Positions 46,901-57,694 are shown, counted from the stretch's first letter. The stretch is DNA of 64,000 bases from Thinopyrum elongatum (GCA_011799875.1 CM022302.1:308125542-308189541), one strand, 5' to 3'. The notes: generated by a model from the letters alone, not told the origin. Made by a program: numbers and translations.

Positions 46901-47340
46901 TCGACCCCATCATCGATGGATTCCACCTCACTAGAGTCCTCATGGACGGATGTAGCAGCCTCAATCTGATATACAAAGATAAAGTGAGGAAAATGGGGAT
47001 TGATCTATCAATGATCAAACCTAGCAACACCACCTTTAAGGGGGTCATTCCGGGAGTGGAGGCCCGCTGCACAGGCACTGTGATGCTTGAAGTAGTGTTC
47101 GGATCTCCGGATAACTTCTAAAGAAAGGACTTGATCTTCGACATTGCACCTTTTCGCAGCGGCTATCACACCCTCCTCGGCTGAACAGCATTCACCAAAT
47201 TCAATGTCGTTTCGCATTACGCGTACCTCAAGTTGAAGATGCCTGGCCCTTTGGGCGTCATAACTATCAATGGCAACACAGAACGCTCACTTCCATTTGA
47301 AGAGCACACTGCGGCCCTAGCGGCCGAAGACCAAACCAAC
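43915..47340 (+). pseudogene. Gag-protease of element D with several nonsense codons
   Basis: One frame can be followed from ATG 43915 to 47121. It is interrupted only by stops at 43972 (TAA), 44674 (TAG), 45001 (TAA), 45673 (TGA) and 45694 (TGA). Its order is an acidic and low-complexity N-terminus, then a basic/coiled segment (RFKRRLLATARNLKKQK). The gag core follows (KIESYDGTTDPAVWIEDFLL, LKLKGPARHWLNSLP, ARQFWNRFL). Next come a His/Cys knuckle-like CQIHGTSEKPTNHSNQNC and the protease active site VLMDGCSSLNLIY, with DGC where DGG or DSG is usual. After the TAA at 47119 the protease end (DIAPFRSGYHTLLG, LKMPGPLGVITING) is still visible to about 47340. Pol proper is missing. Confidence 0.85.
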
Positions 47341-48632
47341 CCATATAGGCCCGGATGCTGACCCGCCGTAAAGACCGGCGACAATAGTAAACGGGTTCGA
47401 ACCCGTTCCCCGTCATGGGAACCCGCATGCTTTTGCCACAAATAGGGATGCATGCCCCATGGCACGCCCACATTCTTCGCGCTCTACGTGCCTTGGTAGC
47501 ACCATTTCGTACTCAAAATACCATGGGTAGCCATGAGGCATATATCAACAAATCTGAAGTATAAGTTTGGCTAAACCGAACTTCGGAACTACCTCGTCTT
47601 CGGATGACCTGGGGGCCAATTCCGGAAACCCCCCAAGCATAAAGCTCCATCGGCAAGATCCTCACCCCTCAAGGTCTCATCGAAGGTCCCAACCCCCACC
47701 TCCCAGAAGCAAAGGCGTAGACGTGCAGCAGGGCAAAGTGAACGCTTCGACTCATGCATCAAGGCCCTGCGTAAACCTTTATTCTATAAAACTCTTTTAT
47801 TTTTAATAATGCCTTGGCAGTTCGAATTGTACGGTTAGACAACTTGATCTTACGAGAAATAATAAAAGCACCCTTTATGGTGTTCGGATATCCGCATCTT
47901 GCGATTTTCAATCTCCTTCCTGATTCTCCACTCACTCTTCGAATAGCCCGGCATGAAAATATATTAACTTGCCAAGAGTTCGATTTATATATCAGCTCCA
48001 TATCTTCAAGTCCGGCACCGCCTCCGTTAGGTGTTCGGCATCTCGGATATTGCATTATATGCATCAGTTCTGAACTATGTCTTGGGTCAATATTTGGGTT
48101 GCCTGACTCCTATGCTTACCTCTTATGTTACGCACGTTCGGCTAAGAGGGCAAAGGGAGAACCCCTGTGATTGTACTTCTGGCTCGCCCATTTAAGTACC
48201 TCAGGAGGAGAAAGCCGAAAACTGACCGTCATAGTAAGCGCGAACTGATCAGCGATCCGATGACAAGGTTTGACTCCAAAAATCGTTGGCGATTTCGCCA
48301 TGTCGCACGAAGGGTTCGTCTTAACACAAACCATGTGATTGGAAAGGGTAGGTGTTGATCCCCAAGTACGTCGCAGTACACCGGGGGCTAGCCTTTAGGC
48401 CCCACCGTCAAGCTCCTATGGCTAAGTGAAAGCAATAAAACAGAATAGTCCAATTGCCTGGTTTCGCTCGCGCACTACCGCCTCCGGGTACCAAGATATT
48501 GGCTAAGGGTAATAGTACGGAGACAAACACCCCTCGTGATATTCACTTGGGGGCTAAAGCCAATGACTGGTAGCTTTCAGACTGAACATAGGGCCGCACA
48601 GGAGTCAAAATTAAATCATGACAATTTAAAAA
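47341..48632. other. Linker of element D where pol would be, no gene
   Basis: Only short ORFs without motifs (for example 47814-48170) are seen. No reverse transcriptase, RNase H or integrase block could be found in any frame. The stretch connects the broken protease to the MITE and the 3' end of the antisense gene. Confidence 0.65.
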
Positions 48633-49475
48633 GGGATAATTGTATTCATACCCTTAGTTGTGTCCCCCTCAACCAAATTGCCCCTAGTTTTTGAAAACAC
48701 GTGGTCTTGCCCAACCCACTTTGTCGTCTTGTGCTTTTGCCCTTTGACCGTTTGACCGTCACTTTGAAAAGTTCATAACTAATTCATACTAAATCAGAAA
48801 AATGCAAATAAGATACCAAAATGTTTGGAAAAACATCACCTGTATGTCAATGTCACTTGCATTCATGAAAAAAGTGTTGGTAAGTGCCCATCTGAGTTTT
48901 AGTTCTTATCATACCACCATGAACAGGAAAATCTAAAAAAATTCAAGAAAAATTTGGTGGCAGAGAATTGCAAATGTTTTAAGTGCTTGCCAAGTTTCAT
49001 GAGGGAATGACATTCATGGAAGTCGTGGCAAAAAAAAACAATGAACACTCGAAAATACATTGTTTTTTTGCCACGACTTCCACGAATGTCATTCGCTCAT
49101 GAAACTTGGCAAGCACTTAAAACATTTGCAATTCTTTAGCACCAAATTTTTCTTGAATTTTTTGAAATTTTTTAGATTTTCCTGTTCATGGTGGTATGAT
49201 AAGAGCTAAAACTCGGATGGGCACTTACCAACACTTTTGTCATGAATGCAAGTGACATTGACATACAGGTGATGTTTTTCCAAACATTTTGGTATCTTAT
49301 TTGCATTTTTCTGATTTAGTATGAATTAGTTATGAAGTTTTCAAAGTGACGGTCAAATGGTCAAAGGGCAAAAGCACAAGACGACAAAGTGGGTTGGGCA
49401 AGACCACGTGTTTTCAAAAACTAGGGGCAATTCGGTTGAGCGGGACACAACTAAGGGTATGAATACAATTATCCC
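48633..49475. mobile_element. Fold-back MITE, Mutator-like (9-bp TSD)
   Basis: The element starts gggataattgtattcatacc and ends with its reverse complement. Its arms (48633-49043 and 49058-49475) are nearly perfect inverted repeats of about 410 bp around a 14-nt loop. The flanking 9-bp TSD atttaaaaa is perfect (48624-48632 and 49476-49484). A 9-bp TSD and very long terminal inverted repeats are typical of Mutator-like fold-back elements. There is no coding sequence. A transcript through it would form a long double-stranded RNA. Confidence 0.9.
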
Positions 49476-49599
49476 ATTTAAAAAAGTTAGGCGGACGCAT
49501 AATAAATCATAAGGTCCACTTGGTACAAACTTAATACAATCACTCAAGCATTACATCTTTTGAACACTGGCCCTCTATCGCCCGCACGCCAGTCATCAC

Positions 49600-52500
49600 C
49601 TATGCAAAATACTGCTCAGGGCGGCGATGCTCCTTTCCCTTGGGTGGAGGACCAGTGGCCATGTCCATTGGATTAATCTTTGGCCAATGCACCATGGTCT
49701 TCGCAAATGCAAGCCTCGCCCCCTCAAGGCACGCTGACCACTTTACGGCATCAATCCGGAGCGGCACCTCCCGCGGCTTCTGCACAAGGCTGAAGTAGGT
49801 GTCTGGAATGGGCTCGGTAGGCCACAGACTGACACAGAGGTCCTTCATGGCTTGCTCTGACATCCGACGCATCTCCAGCAACTGCTTCATTTGATCGCTG
49901 AGGAGGGGAGGACGCTCGGTGTCCAGAAACTCTGACCAGAAGAGCCGCTGCGTAGAGTCCTCCTCGAGAGTGGTGTAGTGCTTCGCCGCGGCCGCCACAT
50001 TCTTCGAAAGTTTGACGAAGACACCTGTGGAGCACCAGACCCACGTCAGCAGGGCAAACCTGTTGCCTCCGAACACACTCTGTAGTAAGTATTTCTTACC
50101 AATCGCAATTTGCTCGATTTGGCGGAGCTCCTCCCGGACACCTCGCGATTCGGTCCTTGCCTCCTGGAGCTCCTTCTCCGCCTTGGATAGCCGTGAGGAT
50201 CGCTCCCCCTTCTTCTTCTCAAGGGCCTCCAGCTTCTTGGTGGCATCCCGGAGCTCCACTTGGACTTCGGTCACCCGAGCCTCGTGCTGCTCAGCAGCAA
50301 GCTTGGCCTTCTCAAGCTCGGCCACTGCCTTCTTAGCGGCCATTTTCTTCGCATCCGCCTCTGCCTTGGCTTTCTTCAGGGCCTCCCTCAAGCCCTTGAC
50401 CTCGGCGGCGGTAGCTGCAGGATCATCACGATAAAGGATTAGCACAGAGTCCGGAACATCAATATCTGGCATCAAGCAAATACACATCTTATCACTGGGC
50501 TTACCTTGCGCCTCGTCAAGCCATTTGTCGACAAGGTCAAGCTCTTCATTGGAAAGCCTTAGCTTCCGATCCATTTCCTCTAGTGCCATGGCATTAGCAG
50601 CCGTGGCCATGGAAGATGCCTACGTTAGCAAAAGAAATGTCGAGATTATTACTCGGCCTACCGAATTTGATCCTGTGCAGGCTTCTCCGAAGTCCCTGCA
50701 GAGTCCCGGGGGCTGCTATGTACATAGCCTACCCAAACTAAACCGCTCTATGAGAAAGCAGCATTACTTGACTTACCTCAAAGCATGTTAGAAGGCCTTG
50801 GACTGCATTATTCAGACCGGATTGGATGGACCGAACACCTTGCATGACCGCACTCATAAGGGTGCGGTGCCCATCAACGATAATGGAGTTGTTCACCAAC
50901 TCCTCAAGCGCATCCGGCCAGCCAGCCGCCGCCTGTTTGGAGGTGTTCGGCGCTGGCGTTGGCTCCCCGACCCCTTCTCCACCGGAAAGGGGAGCCTGTG
51001 CCGTCGAGGGCCATGGGGGCTCGGGAACGGACAGCGGACAGGGTCCGGATGGTCCAGACTCCCTCCCCACGGTAGCCAGGAGGGATGCATCCCCCTGTTC
51101 TTCAATGACCAAGGCGTCGGCCTCGGCCATGGTGCCATCGACCCCCCCCCCCCCGTGTTTGGAGGAGGAGGGGTCTTTCGTGACACCACCTCCTCAACTT
51201 CTTTGGGGATTGGAGGCGGTGCCGAGCGTGAGCCACTGTCCGCCAGTTTCACGGGCAGGGACGTCCCTGAAGAGGTCCGCTCGGCGGGGTGGCCACGCGG
51301 AGGGCTGCACCACCAGAAAAACAATCAATCTACGTTCTACCAGTGACTTCGAAAAGCATAAAGAAATCAAAAATGTCATAGTATGTACCTGGCCGCTTGG
51401 GGCTTGACCCTAGGATCCTTCTCCAGAACCTTTTCGGACGCTTCGGACTCCTCGACGGAGTCCGAGCTGTTGGACAGGACCAGCTTGGGCCGGCACTGTC
51501 TCTTCTGGGCCTGAGGAGGTTGAACCACCTCGACGTCGCTGGACGCCGCCCTCTTCTTAGAGTGCGAGGAGGTGCTTTCCTCCTTGTCCTCATCCTCCTC
51601 TTGTGCGGACTAGGCTGCGGTGTCTTCGGACCTGCTGTCCGGACGGGCTTTGCAACGGAGGCCCTCTCGGGCCTCCGGCACCTCCATCTTCTTGCCCTTC
51701 TTGTCGGGCACCTTGTAGGGCACCACGACCAACAGCTTCTCAAGCTGCTCGAATCGGGGCCCGTCTGGCAGTGGCGCTGGGCTGCTGATCTTCTCAGCCT
51801 TGTTAGGCCAGCCCTGCAAAATCCACGCAAAGAGGTTCGTTTCAAATCGTGTGGTGCTAATATTCGGATATATGATAAGACAAGTGCCGCTTACCTTCCT
51901 CGGAGGGTTCGCGGCATCGATGCCGATGTCCTCCCCATCGATCGGCCACTCCTTTTGCATCTTGAATAGTAGACTCCACACTTTCTTGTGGGTCGTGCTG
52001 GAGAGGTGCTGCACGGTGGCCGAATCTTCGGGTCTTACTCCCACATTGGCTTGTCCCTCTCCTGGCTGGGGAGGAATCGGCGATGGAGCATAACCTAAAT
52101 CACGTCGACCAGCTTCGCACCAGTCTCCATGATGCTGACGACGTGCTTCTGCAGTGCCTTCAAATCATCAGCGGATCCCTAGTCTGCTTACCTTCCTCGG
52201 AGGGTTCACGGCGTCGATGCCGATGTCCTCCCCCTTAACCGGCCACTCCTTCTGCAGCTTGAATAGTAGACTCCACACTTTCTTATGGGTCGTGCTGAAG
52301 AGGTGCTGCATGGTGGCCGAATCTTCGGCTCATACTCCCACAATGGCTTGGCCCTCCTGGCGGGGGAGGAATCGGTGATGGAGCATGACCTGAATCACGT
52401 CGACCAGCTTCGCACCGGTCTCCATGACGCTGACGATGCGCTTCTGTAGAGCCTTCAAATCATCAGCGGATCCCCAGTCCGGGCTCTTGTTGATCCATGA

Positions 52501-53059
52501 GACCAGCCTGGTAGGGGGTCCGGATCTAAATGCGGGAGCTGCCGCCCAGCCAGCTCCCCGTGGCTCGGTGATATAGAACCACTCTTTTTGCCACATTCTG
52601 ACGGTATCGATGAAGTGGCCCTTTGGCAACTGGACCCGCGTCAGTTTTCTGATCATGGCCCCGCCACAGTCCGGCTGCTCGCTGCCAACTACCTTGGGCT
52701 TGACGTTGAACACCTTTAGCTATAGGCCGAAGTGTGGCTGGACTCGGAGGAAGGCTTCGTAGAAGATAATAAAAGATGAAATGTGGAGAAGGGAGTTGGG
52801 GGCTAGGTCGTGAAAATCTAGCCCGTAGAAGAACATCAGCCCCCGCACGAAAGGGGTGCAGGGGAAATCCTATCCCCCTAAGGAAATGGGGAAGAAATAT
52901 GACCCATTCACTCAGCTTGGGCGTAGGGATGATCTGGCCTTCTTCGGGGTCCCGATGAGCAACGTCGGCCGACAAATAGCCGGCCTGCTTCAGCCGCATG
53001 ATGTCGTCGTCAGTGACGATGGAGGCTTCCCACTTCCTGTTGGCACCGGATCTGGCCAT
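49600..53059 (-). pseudogene. Antisense gene of element D (PF04195-like N-terminus, coiled coil), decayed
   Basis: The start ATG at 53059 gives MARSGANRKWEASIVTDDDI, similar in layout to A's exon 1. PHFLRGIGFPLHPF parallels HFQRGFGLP in A. The domain continues frameshifted to about 52330 (PKGHFIDTVRMWQKEWFYIT). Basic/acidic low-complexity exons follow. The last ORF (50610-49600) is a coiled coil (KKAKAEADAKKMAAKKAVAE) and a C-terminal helix region (SEQAMKDLCVSLWPTEPIP). Introns with GT-AG ends are visible at 51814-51894 (81 bp), 50415-50504 (90 bp) and 50025-50099 (75 bp). The last two are in frame and stop-free, so the ORF reads through them. A 297-bp tandem duplication and several stops break the gene. 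Function unknown. Confidence 0.72.
51890..52481 (-). repeat. Tandem duplication of about 297 bp in D's antisense gene
   Basis: Copies 51890-52186 and 52187-52481 both begin (on +) cttaccttcctcggagggtt and run to gcggatccc(t/c)agtc. Several differences have accumulated between them. On the minus strand the unit ends exactly at a splice donor (aag|gtaag), so the exon and its donor were duplicated together. Confidence 0.9.
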
Positions 53060-53236
53060 GGTTGAAGGAGACGGGACGAGATTTGCTATGGAAGTAGAGA
53101 AAGGGGCGCTGGAGCTCTAAGGATCTGCGTGAGTGGGGGGTGGAAGAAGGCATGGGATGTTGACTACTGTAGCTCCCCCTTGATAGGTTGTTGACAGGCG
53201 AGGAGTTCCTTTTCCCATGCCATTGGCTTCTCCACT

Positions 53237-53251
53237 TCCCGATATAGCCGC
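53237..53251 (-). promoter_or_regulatory. TATA-like motif upstream of D's antisense gene
   Basis: The minus strand reads cggctatatcggg about 180-190 bp before ATG 53059. It resembles ggctataaatcggg about 180 bp before the ATG of A's antisense gene. It looks like a decayed version of the same promoter. Confidence 0.5.
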
Positions 53252-53634
53252 AACGTTATGTGCGGGGAGGGGAATCAAAATCATTAACCATATCCGGTGA
53301 AAAGCGGGACACGATCTCCACTTTGAGGGGACGTGGCAAACATGACGTCGGCCTCGAGCCGTGCTTCAAGAAATAGTAACTGCTCGGTGTTATGGCTGGT
53401 GACGACTCTTCGTTGAAAGAGAAAAAGTTGTCAGATGAAGGCACTATTTACACTTGAACGGTTTTTTGTCATTGCCTTCATCGGTAAGTAAAACTGTCGT
53501 TTCAGATTCCGGACATCACTTGGTTCCGAACATGGGCAAAACATATTGAAGAACTCGCCTCGTAAGCCGAACACTGATTGGGTGAGCGGATGCCAGATAC
53601 AAGCCTTGGTGTTGGAGGCAAGTTCGGGGGCTAC

Positions 53635-54079
53635 TGAGGGATTCATGGACTAAGGGGTCCTCAGGGTGATGGCCCATTGATGTGGGCCGGACTGGTGGAG
53701 CCGTATAGTGACAGGAGATCTATGAAGCCATGGTGTGCCCTCCAAGTAATTAAGGCATAGGATCTCTTTAATCCCTTATTGTAAGCTATCTTCGGTAACC
53801 CTACCGATGTCTATATAAACCGAGGGTTGTAGTCTTTAGGGCTAGAGCTACATTCATCACCTCATCTCCTTATGGTTTAGCTCATGCTAATCTCGAGGTA
53901 GATCTACTCTGTAAACCATACAATACATCCAATACAATCAAGCGGGATGTAGGGTTTTACCTCTTCGAGAGGGCCCGAACCTGGGTAAACACTATGTTCG
54001 TCGGCCCTTGTTCCCCATCGATCCTAGATCCACAACTCGGAACCCCCTACCCCGAGGTCTGCCGGATTTGACACCGACA
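53635..54079 (+). repeat. 3' LTR of element D
   Basis: A 445-bp LTR with its TATA box (ctatataaac) at 53811-53820, preceded by the polypurine tract ttcgggggctac. The end is ttgacaccgaca at 54079. Confidence 0.92.
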
Positions 54080-55671
54080 CCTGGTGACCACTCGTTGCTT
54101 GGCAGGAGGGGTTTTCGCCTCAGAAAGACGAGAGGAATGGCAACGTACCACATCTGGCTTGTCGCTCTTGGAGGCAATCTTCTTCAACCTCTTGGTGGCT
54201 GGCATGGGACCAGGGGCCGATATCCCTCGCCTGGCCCGCCTGTGGGGTCGCTAGTCCAGGTCCGGCACTGGAGCTTGAGGGCCCGCGGCAAGCCATTCCT
54301 CCTAAGGCTGCTCTGCTTCTTCGGCCCCGCCTCCTCCTTGGGCCTCTACTGCCGTGGCCTGAAGAATTTCGGCCCCGGCAGCATCGATCCCGGCAACATC
54401 CTCCACGCCGTGCTCTTCATTCTTTCCATATGAAGAGCCTTCGCCTTCGACTTCCACTTCTTCCTCCTCCTCCTCCTCCTCTTCTCTAGGCCTGGCCTTC
54501 CCGACAGCCCGGAGCACTTTGTCTTCTTCAATCCGCCTCCTAATGAACTCGGCATCTGCCGTGGAGGTGCGCTTAAACATATTACCCTCCACCCTGGTAG
54601 CCCTTTCCTCCAGGATGGAGACCCACTCAATCTCTGCATCTAGCTTAGGCATTTGCCAATCGGCCTCAACCCCGAAAGCATTATGTGAGGCATCCACTTC
54701 AGAATTTGGTCCCTGGCAGAATTGATGTGTAGTGGGACGACCCTTCCCGGCAGGCGGAATGGCCAAAGGCTGCCGAACAGCTGCTCGCATAGCCAGCCAT
54801 GGCCGTATACCGACAGGTTGTTGGCGAGGCCTAGGTACAGGTGCATCATATCAGCAACGTCTTCGTATTCCCAAGCACATCTGTCCCTCTTCTGCTGTGG
54901 TGCGATCCGGTGCAGGAGAAAATCAGCCCCCACTTGTTCGATGGTCAACCCAGCTGCTTTGAGACAGACGATCTTGTTCAGTGCTGGGCCAAGCCTGTCA
55001 TTAGTGAGGTCTAGTTTGCCCCATTCATTGCCGCGCATGACGCATACCGTCCGTGCCCTGCAGTACTCCGGGGCATTCGCATCCTGGATCCAGCACCAGT
55101 CTGCCCTCCACTCCTCCCATCTGTCGCGTTGCTGGCTGGGGAGGTAATCCAAGATCTCCTTCCCCCCTCGAGGAATCCAACTTATATTCCCCGAGCGGTG
55201 GGTTTTATCTTCAACTCGCGGGACAAAGAAGTGCCTAAACAAATCCACGTTGGGGGCCACTCCGACGAAATTCTCGCACAGATGAGCGAAGATCACCATG
55301 CATGCCATTGCATTGGGCGTAAAATCTAGAAGGTGGAATCCGTACACCACCATCATCGCCTCAAAGAAATCTGAGAAGGAGGAGGAGAGGCCGCAGAGGA
55401 AGTACGCGCAGAAGAAGCGGTACGAGTCCGGCGGGGGCTCATTCCCCTCCGGCAAGACCACGGGCGCTCCATGCCCCTTCGGGACTTCCCTCGCCCACAT
55501 ATATGCATACTTCGCGACCAGGGCATTCCTGTCCAAGCTCGACAGGAAGAAGACCATGTCTTCCTGCCGCTTCCTATCCAGCTCCGCCGCCTTCTTCTTC
55601 TTCCCCTCCATTGCGGTCTCCTTTGCGGTGGCCGCCTGCTTCCCCCTCGCGGCGGCGGCTTTCTTCCCCAT
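54080..55671 (-). pseudogene. Antisense gene of element C, N-terminal PF04195-like part
   Basis: ATG at 55671 opens a 343-residue minus frame with a Lys/Ala-rich basic start (MGKKAAAARGK). The conserved domain follows: FFCAYFLCGLSSSFSDFFEA, LLDFTPNAMACMVIFAHLCE and ENFVGVAPNVDLFRHFFV. The last block matches VQPDVEFWSRLFFLK of A in position. It reads to 54640. A second frame (54790-54302) carries on with helical and very Glu-rich sequence encoded by a (CTC/CTT)n run near 54462-54484, so a frame change lies near 54700. Element D cuts the gene at 54079. This is the best-kept PF04195-like domain of the three here. Confidence 0.75.
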
Positions 55672-56073
55672 CCTGTGGGATCCTTAGAAGAACGGAACAG
55701 TTGGTAGAACAATGGAGATGGGTGTTGGCTTGGGAGTAGTTGCTTGGCTTGAAGAAGAAGATGATGAAGAGGGTAAAAGATGCGAATGAGTAGCGCCCCT
55801 TCACGTTTTCTCTTTTATTTGAGAAACAGATACGGGGGACGACTCTTCGCTATCCTTCTCTCAGGAAGTTACCGTTTTTCAGGTGCACTACCTATTAACT
55901 GCTACAGTCCCACGACCCCACAATCTGCGGTAATTACGCAGAGTGGACGTTGGATTGACTGATCATCATGACAATCGTTGCATGTACATCACTTTTTCAA
56001 CACATGTCCGCGCACCGTTTGGGGCCTAATCCAATGTGCCCGGCGACACGTATGGCTCAGGCCCGGGGGCTTC
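55672..56073. other. 3' end of element C: antisense promoter region and polypurine tract
   Basis: No ORF of interest. On the minus strand a weak TATA-like caaataaaag (about 55812-55821) lies about 150 bp before ATG 55671. On the + strand the purine-rich gcccgggggcttc (56061-56073) directly precedes the 3' LTR. Confidence 0.5.
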
Positions 56074-56976
56074 TGTCGGGGTACACAAACAGGGGTGTAT
56101 GTTTCCCCTGACTGGTGCATGAACAGTGAGCCTCCGACCCCGTTAGCTGAAGCACGATGGCAAAGAAGCAAACTTCACCAAGCCAGATAAACTGCTCTTT
56201 GAGGGACCAAAGGGCGCACCAAGAAGACCAAGAAAAGCCAAAATGGCAAGATATCACTAAGGGAATCCAAGGATGAATCCAATGTTTCCCCGGCAGGCTT
56301 GCCGGGGGTGCGGATGGCAAACCTCCCAGCCAAGACTCCACCGCTCCACCGCTCCACCGCACCACAACGCAAGTCATCCATTAGTGCGGTGTCGAGCCCC
56401 CAGGTGATTAAGTTGCTGTCATTTGGCACGTGGTAGCCATTTGGAAGGAAGATTACCTCTATATGACACCTGTCCAGAGGCATGACAAGCAGACAGATAG
56501 AAGATGTCTAAGCGGCACGGCAGGCTTGCCGGGGCTGCATCCTCAGCGTGACACCTAGTAGTGTATTTAATGCACTTTGTCCTAACTGCCAGAGTTAGGT
56601 ATGATAGCACTGTTGGCTATCTAATCACTAGATAATGTCTATTTTGCCACTGTGGTTACCCCTTAGCCTATAAAAGGAGGGCCATGGCAACCTAGAAAAG
56701 GATTTAGACCCTTGTACACTCATACGTGCATAGCTGCTCTCCCCGAGGCAACCTTGCCGGGCTTGAGCATTGCGCGTTCATCGCGGTCCTCCCCTCAATC
56801 CACCAAACCAGGAGTAGGGTTTTACGCTTCCCAGCGGCCCGAACCTCGGTAAAAACCACCAGCGTCACCTCTATCGTGTTGTTCCATGGCCTCTGCTCTT
56901 CGTGCAACATGAGCTTCCCCCTTGCCAAACCACAAGGGGCTGATGGCCCCATAGGTGATCGTGTTCCACCACGACA
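56074..56976 (+). repeat. 3' LTR of element C
   Basis: A 903-bp LTR starting tgtcggggtacacaaac and ending ccaccacgaca. The TATA box (tataaaag) is at about 56669-56676. It is followed by the TSD agaag and the resumed pol of G. Confidence 0.92.
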
Positions 56977-57694
56977 AGAAGTTTCCTTGGCCATGCTGGT
57001 TTCTATAGAAGATTCATTAAAGATTTCTAGGCCACTAACTAATCTCCTTCAAAAGGATGTTCCATTTGTTTTTGATTATGATTGTTTAGAAGCCTTTGAA
57101 ATAATTAAGAAAGACTTAATTTATGCACCTATTGTTCAACCACCTGATTGGAACTTACCATTTGAAATTATGCGTGATGCTAGTGATTATGCTATAGGTG
57201 CTGTTCTTGGACAAAGAGTTGATAAGAAATTGAATGTTATTCATTATGCTAGTAAGATTCTAGACAGTGCTCAAAGAAATTATGCTAATACTGAGAAAGA
57301 ATTTTTAGCAGTTGTGTTTGCACGTGATAAGTTTCGACCTTATATTGTGGGTTCCAAAGTTACTATTCACATTGATCATGCTACTATTAATTATCTTATG
57401 GAAAAGAAAGATGCTAAACCTAGACTAATTAGGTGGGTTTTATTGTTGCAAGAATTGGACTTGCATATTATCGATAGAAAGGGAGCTGAGAATCCAGTAG
57501 CAGATAACTTGTGTAGGATGGAAAATGTTCTTGATGACCCACTGCCTATTGATGATAGTTTTCCTGATGAGCATTTAGCTGTTATAAATGCTTCTCATAT
57601 TAGTCCTTGTTATGCAGCCTATGCTAATTACATTGTTGCTAAATATATACCACCTAGTTTCACATACCAACAAAAGAAAAAAGATCTTCTTTGA
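56977..57694 (+). pseudogene. RNase H of element G
   Basis: The frame runs from just after C through the Athila-type block [20 protein letters not shown], then [20 protein letters not shown] (RNase H Asp), [11 protein letters not shown] (Glu) and [10 protein letters not shown] (Asp). It continues to the [11 protein letters not shown] box and a spacer toward integrase. It is the direct continuation of reverse transcriptase sequence ending at 4298. A frame change in the A-run near 57675-57684 separates it from integrase. Confidence 0.9.

Larger units (their letters stand above)
43417..54079 (+). mobile_element. Element D: Fatima-like gypsy element with gag-protease and antisense gene but no polymerase
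   Basis: The LTRs are 43417-43867 and 53635-54079 (start tgaggga, end ttgacaccgaca). The TSD is cccgg (43412-43416) versus cctgg (54080-54084). The sense strand encodes gag and the start of protease (43915 to about 47340). There is no reverse transcriptase, RNase H or integrase in the roughly 1.3 kb before a MITE insertion or after it. The minus strand carries the antisense gene from 53059 to 49600. D is therefore non-autonomous. Orientation follows from the primer site after 43867 and the polypurine tract (ttcgggggctac) before 53635. Confidence 0.88.
4299..56976 (+). mobile_element. Element C: non-autonomous gypsy-type LTR element carrying an antisense gene
   Basis: The LTRs are 4299-5236 and 56074-56976, both starting tgtcggggtacacaaa and ending c(g/a)cgaca. 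The 5-bp TSD agaag is perfect (4294-4298 and 56977-56981). Without its insertions the internal region is only about 5.7 kb: 5237-7212, 11434-13065, 43349-43416 and 54080-56073. I find no protease, reverse transcriptase, RNase H or integrase in it. What remains is a short gag-like leader and a long antisense gene (55671 down to 6545, broken by E, B and D). Orientation is set by the primer site after 5236 and the polypurine tract before 56074. The element must have been moved by another element's enzymes. Family not recognised. Confidence 0.85.
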
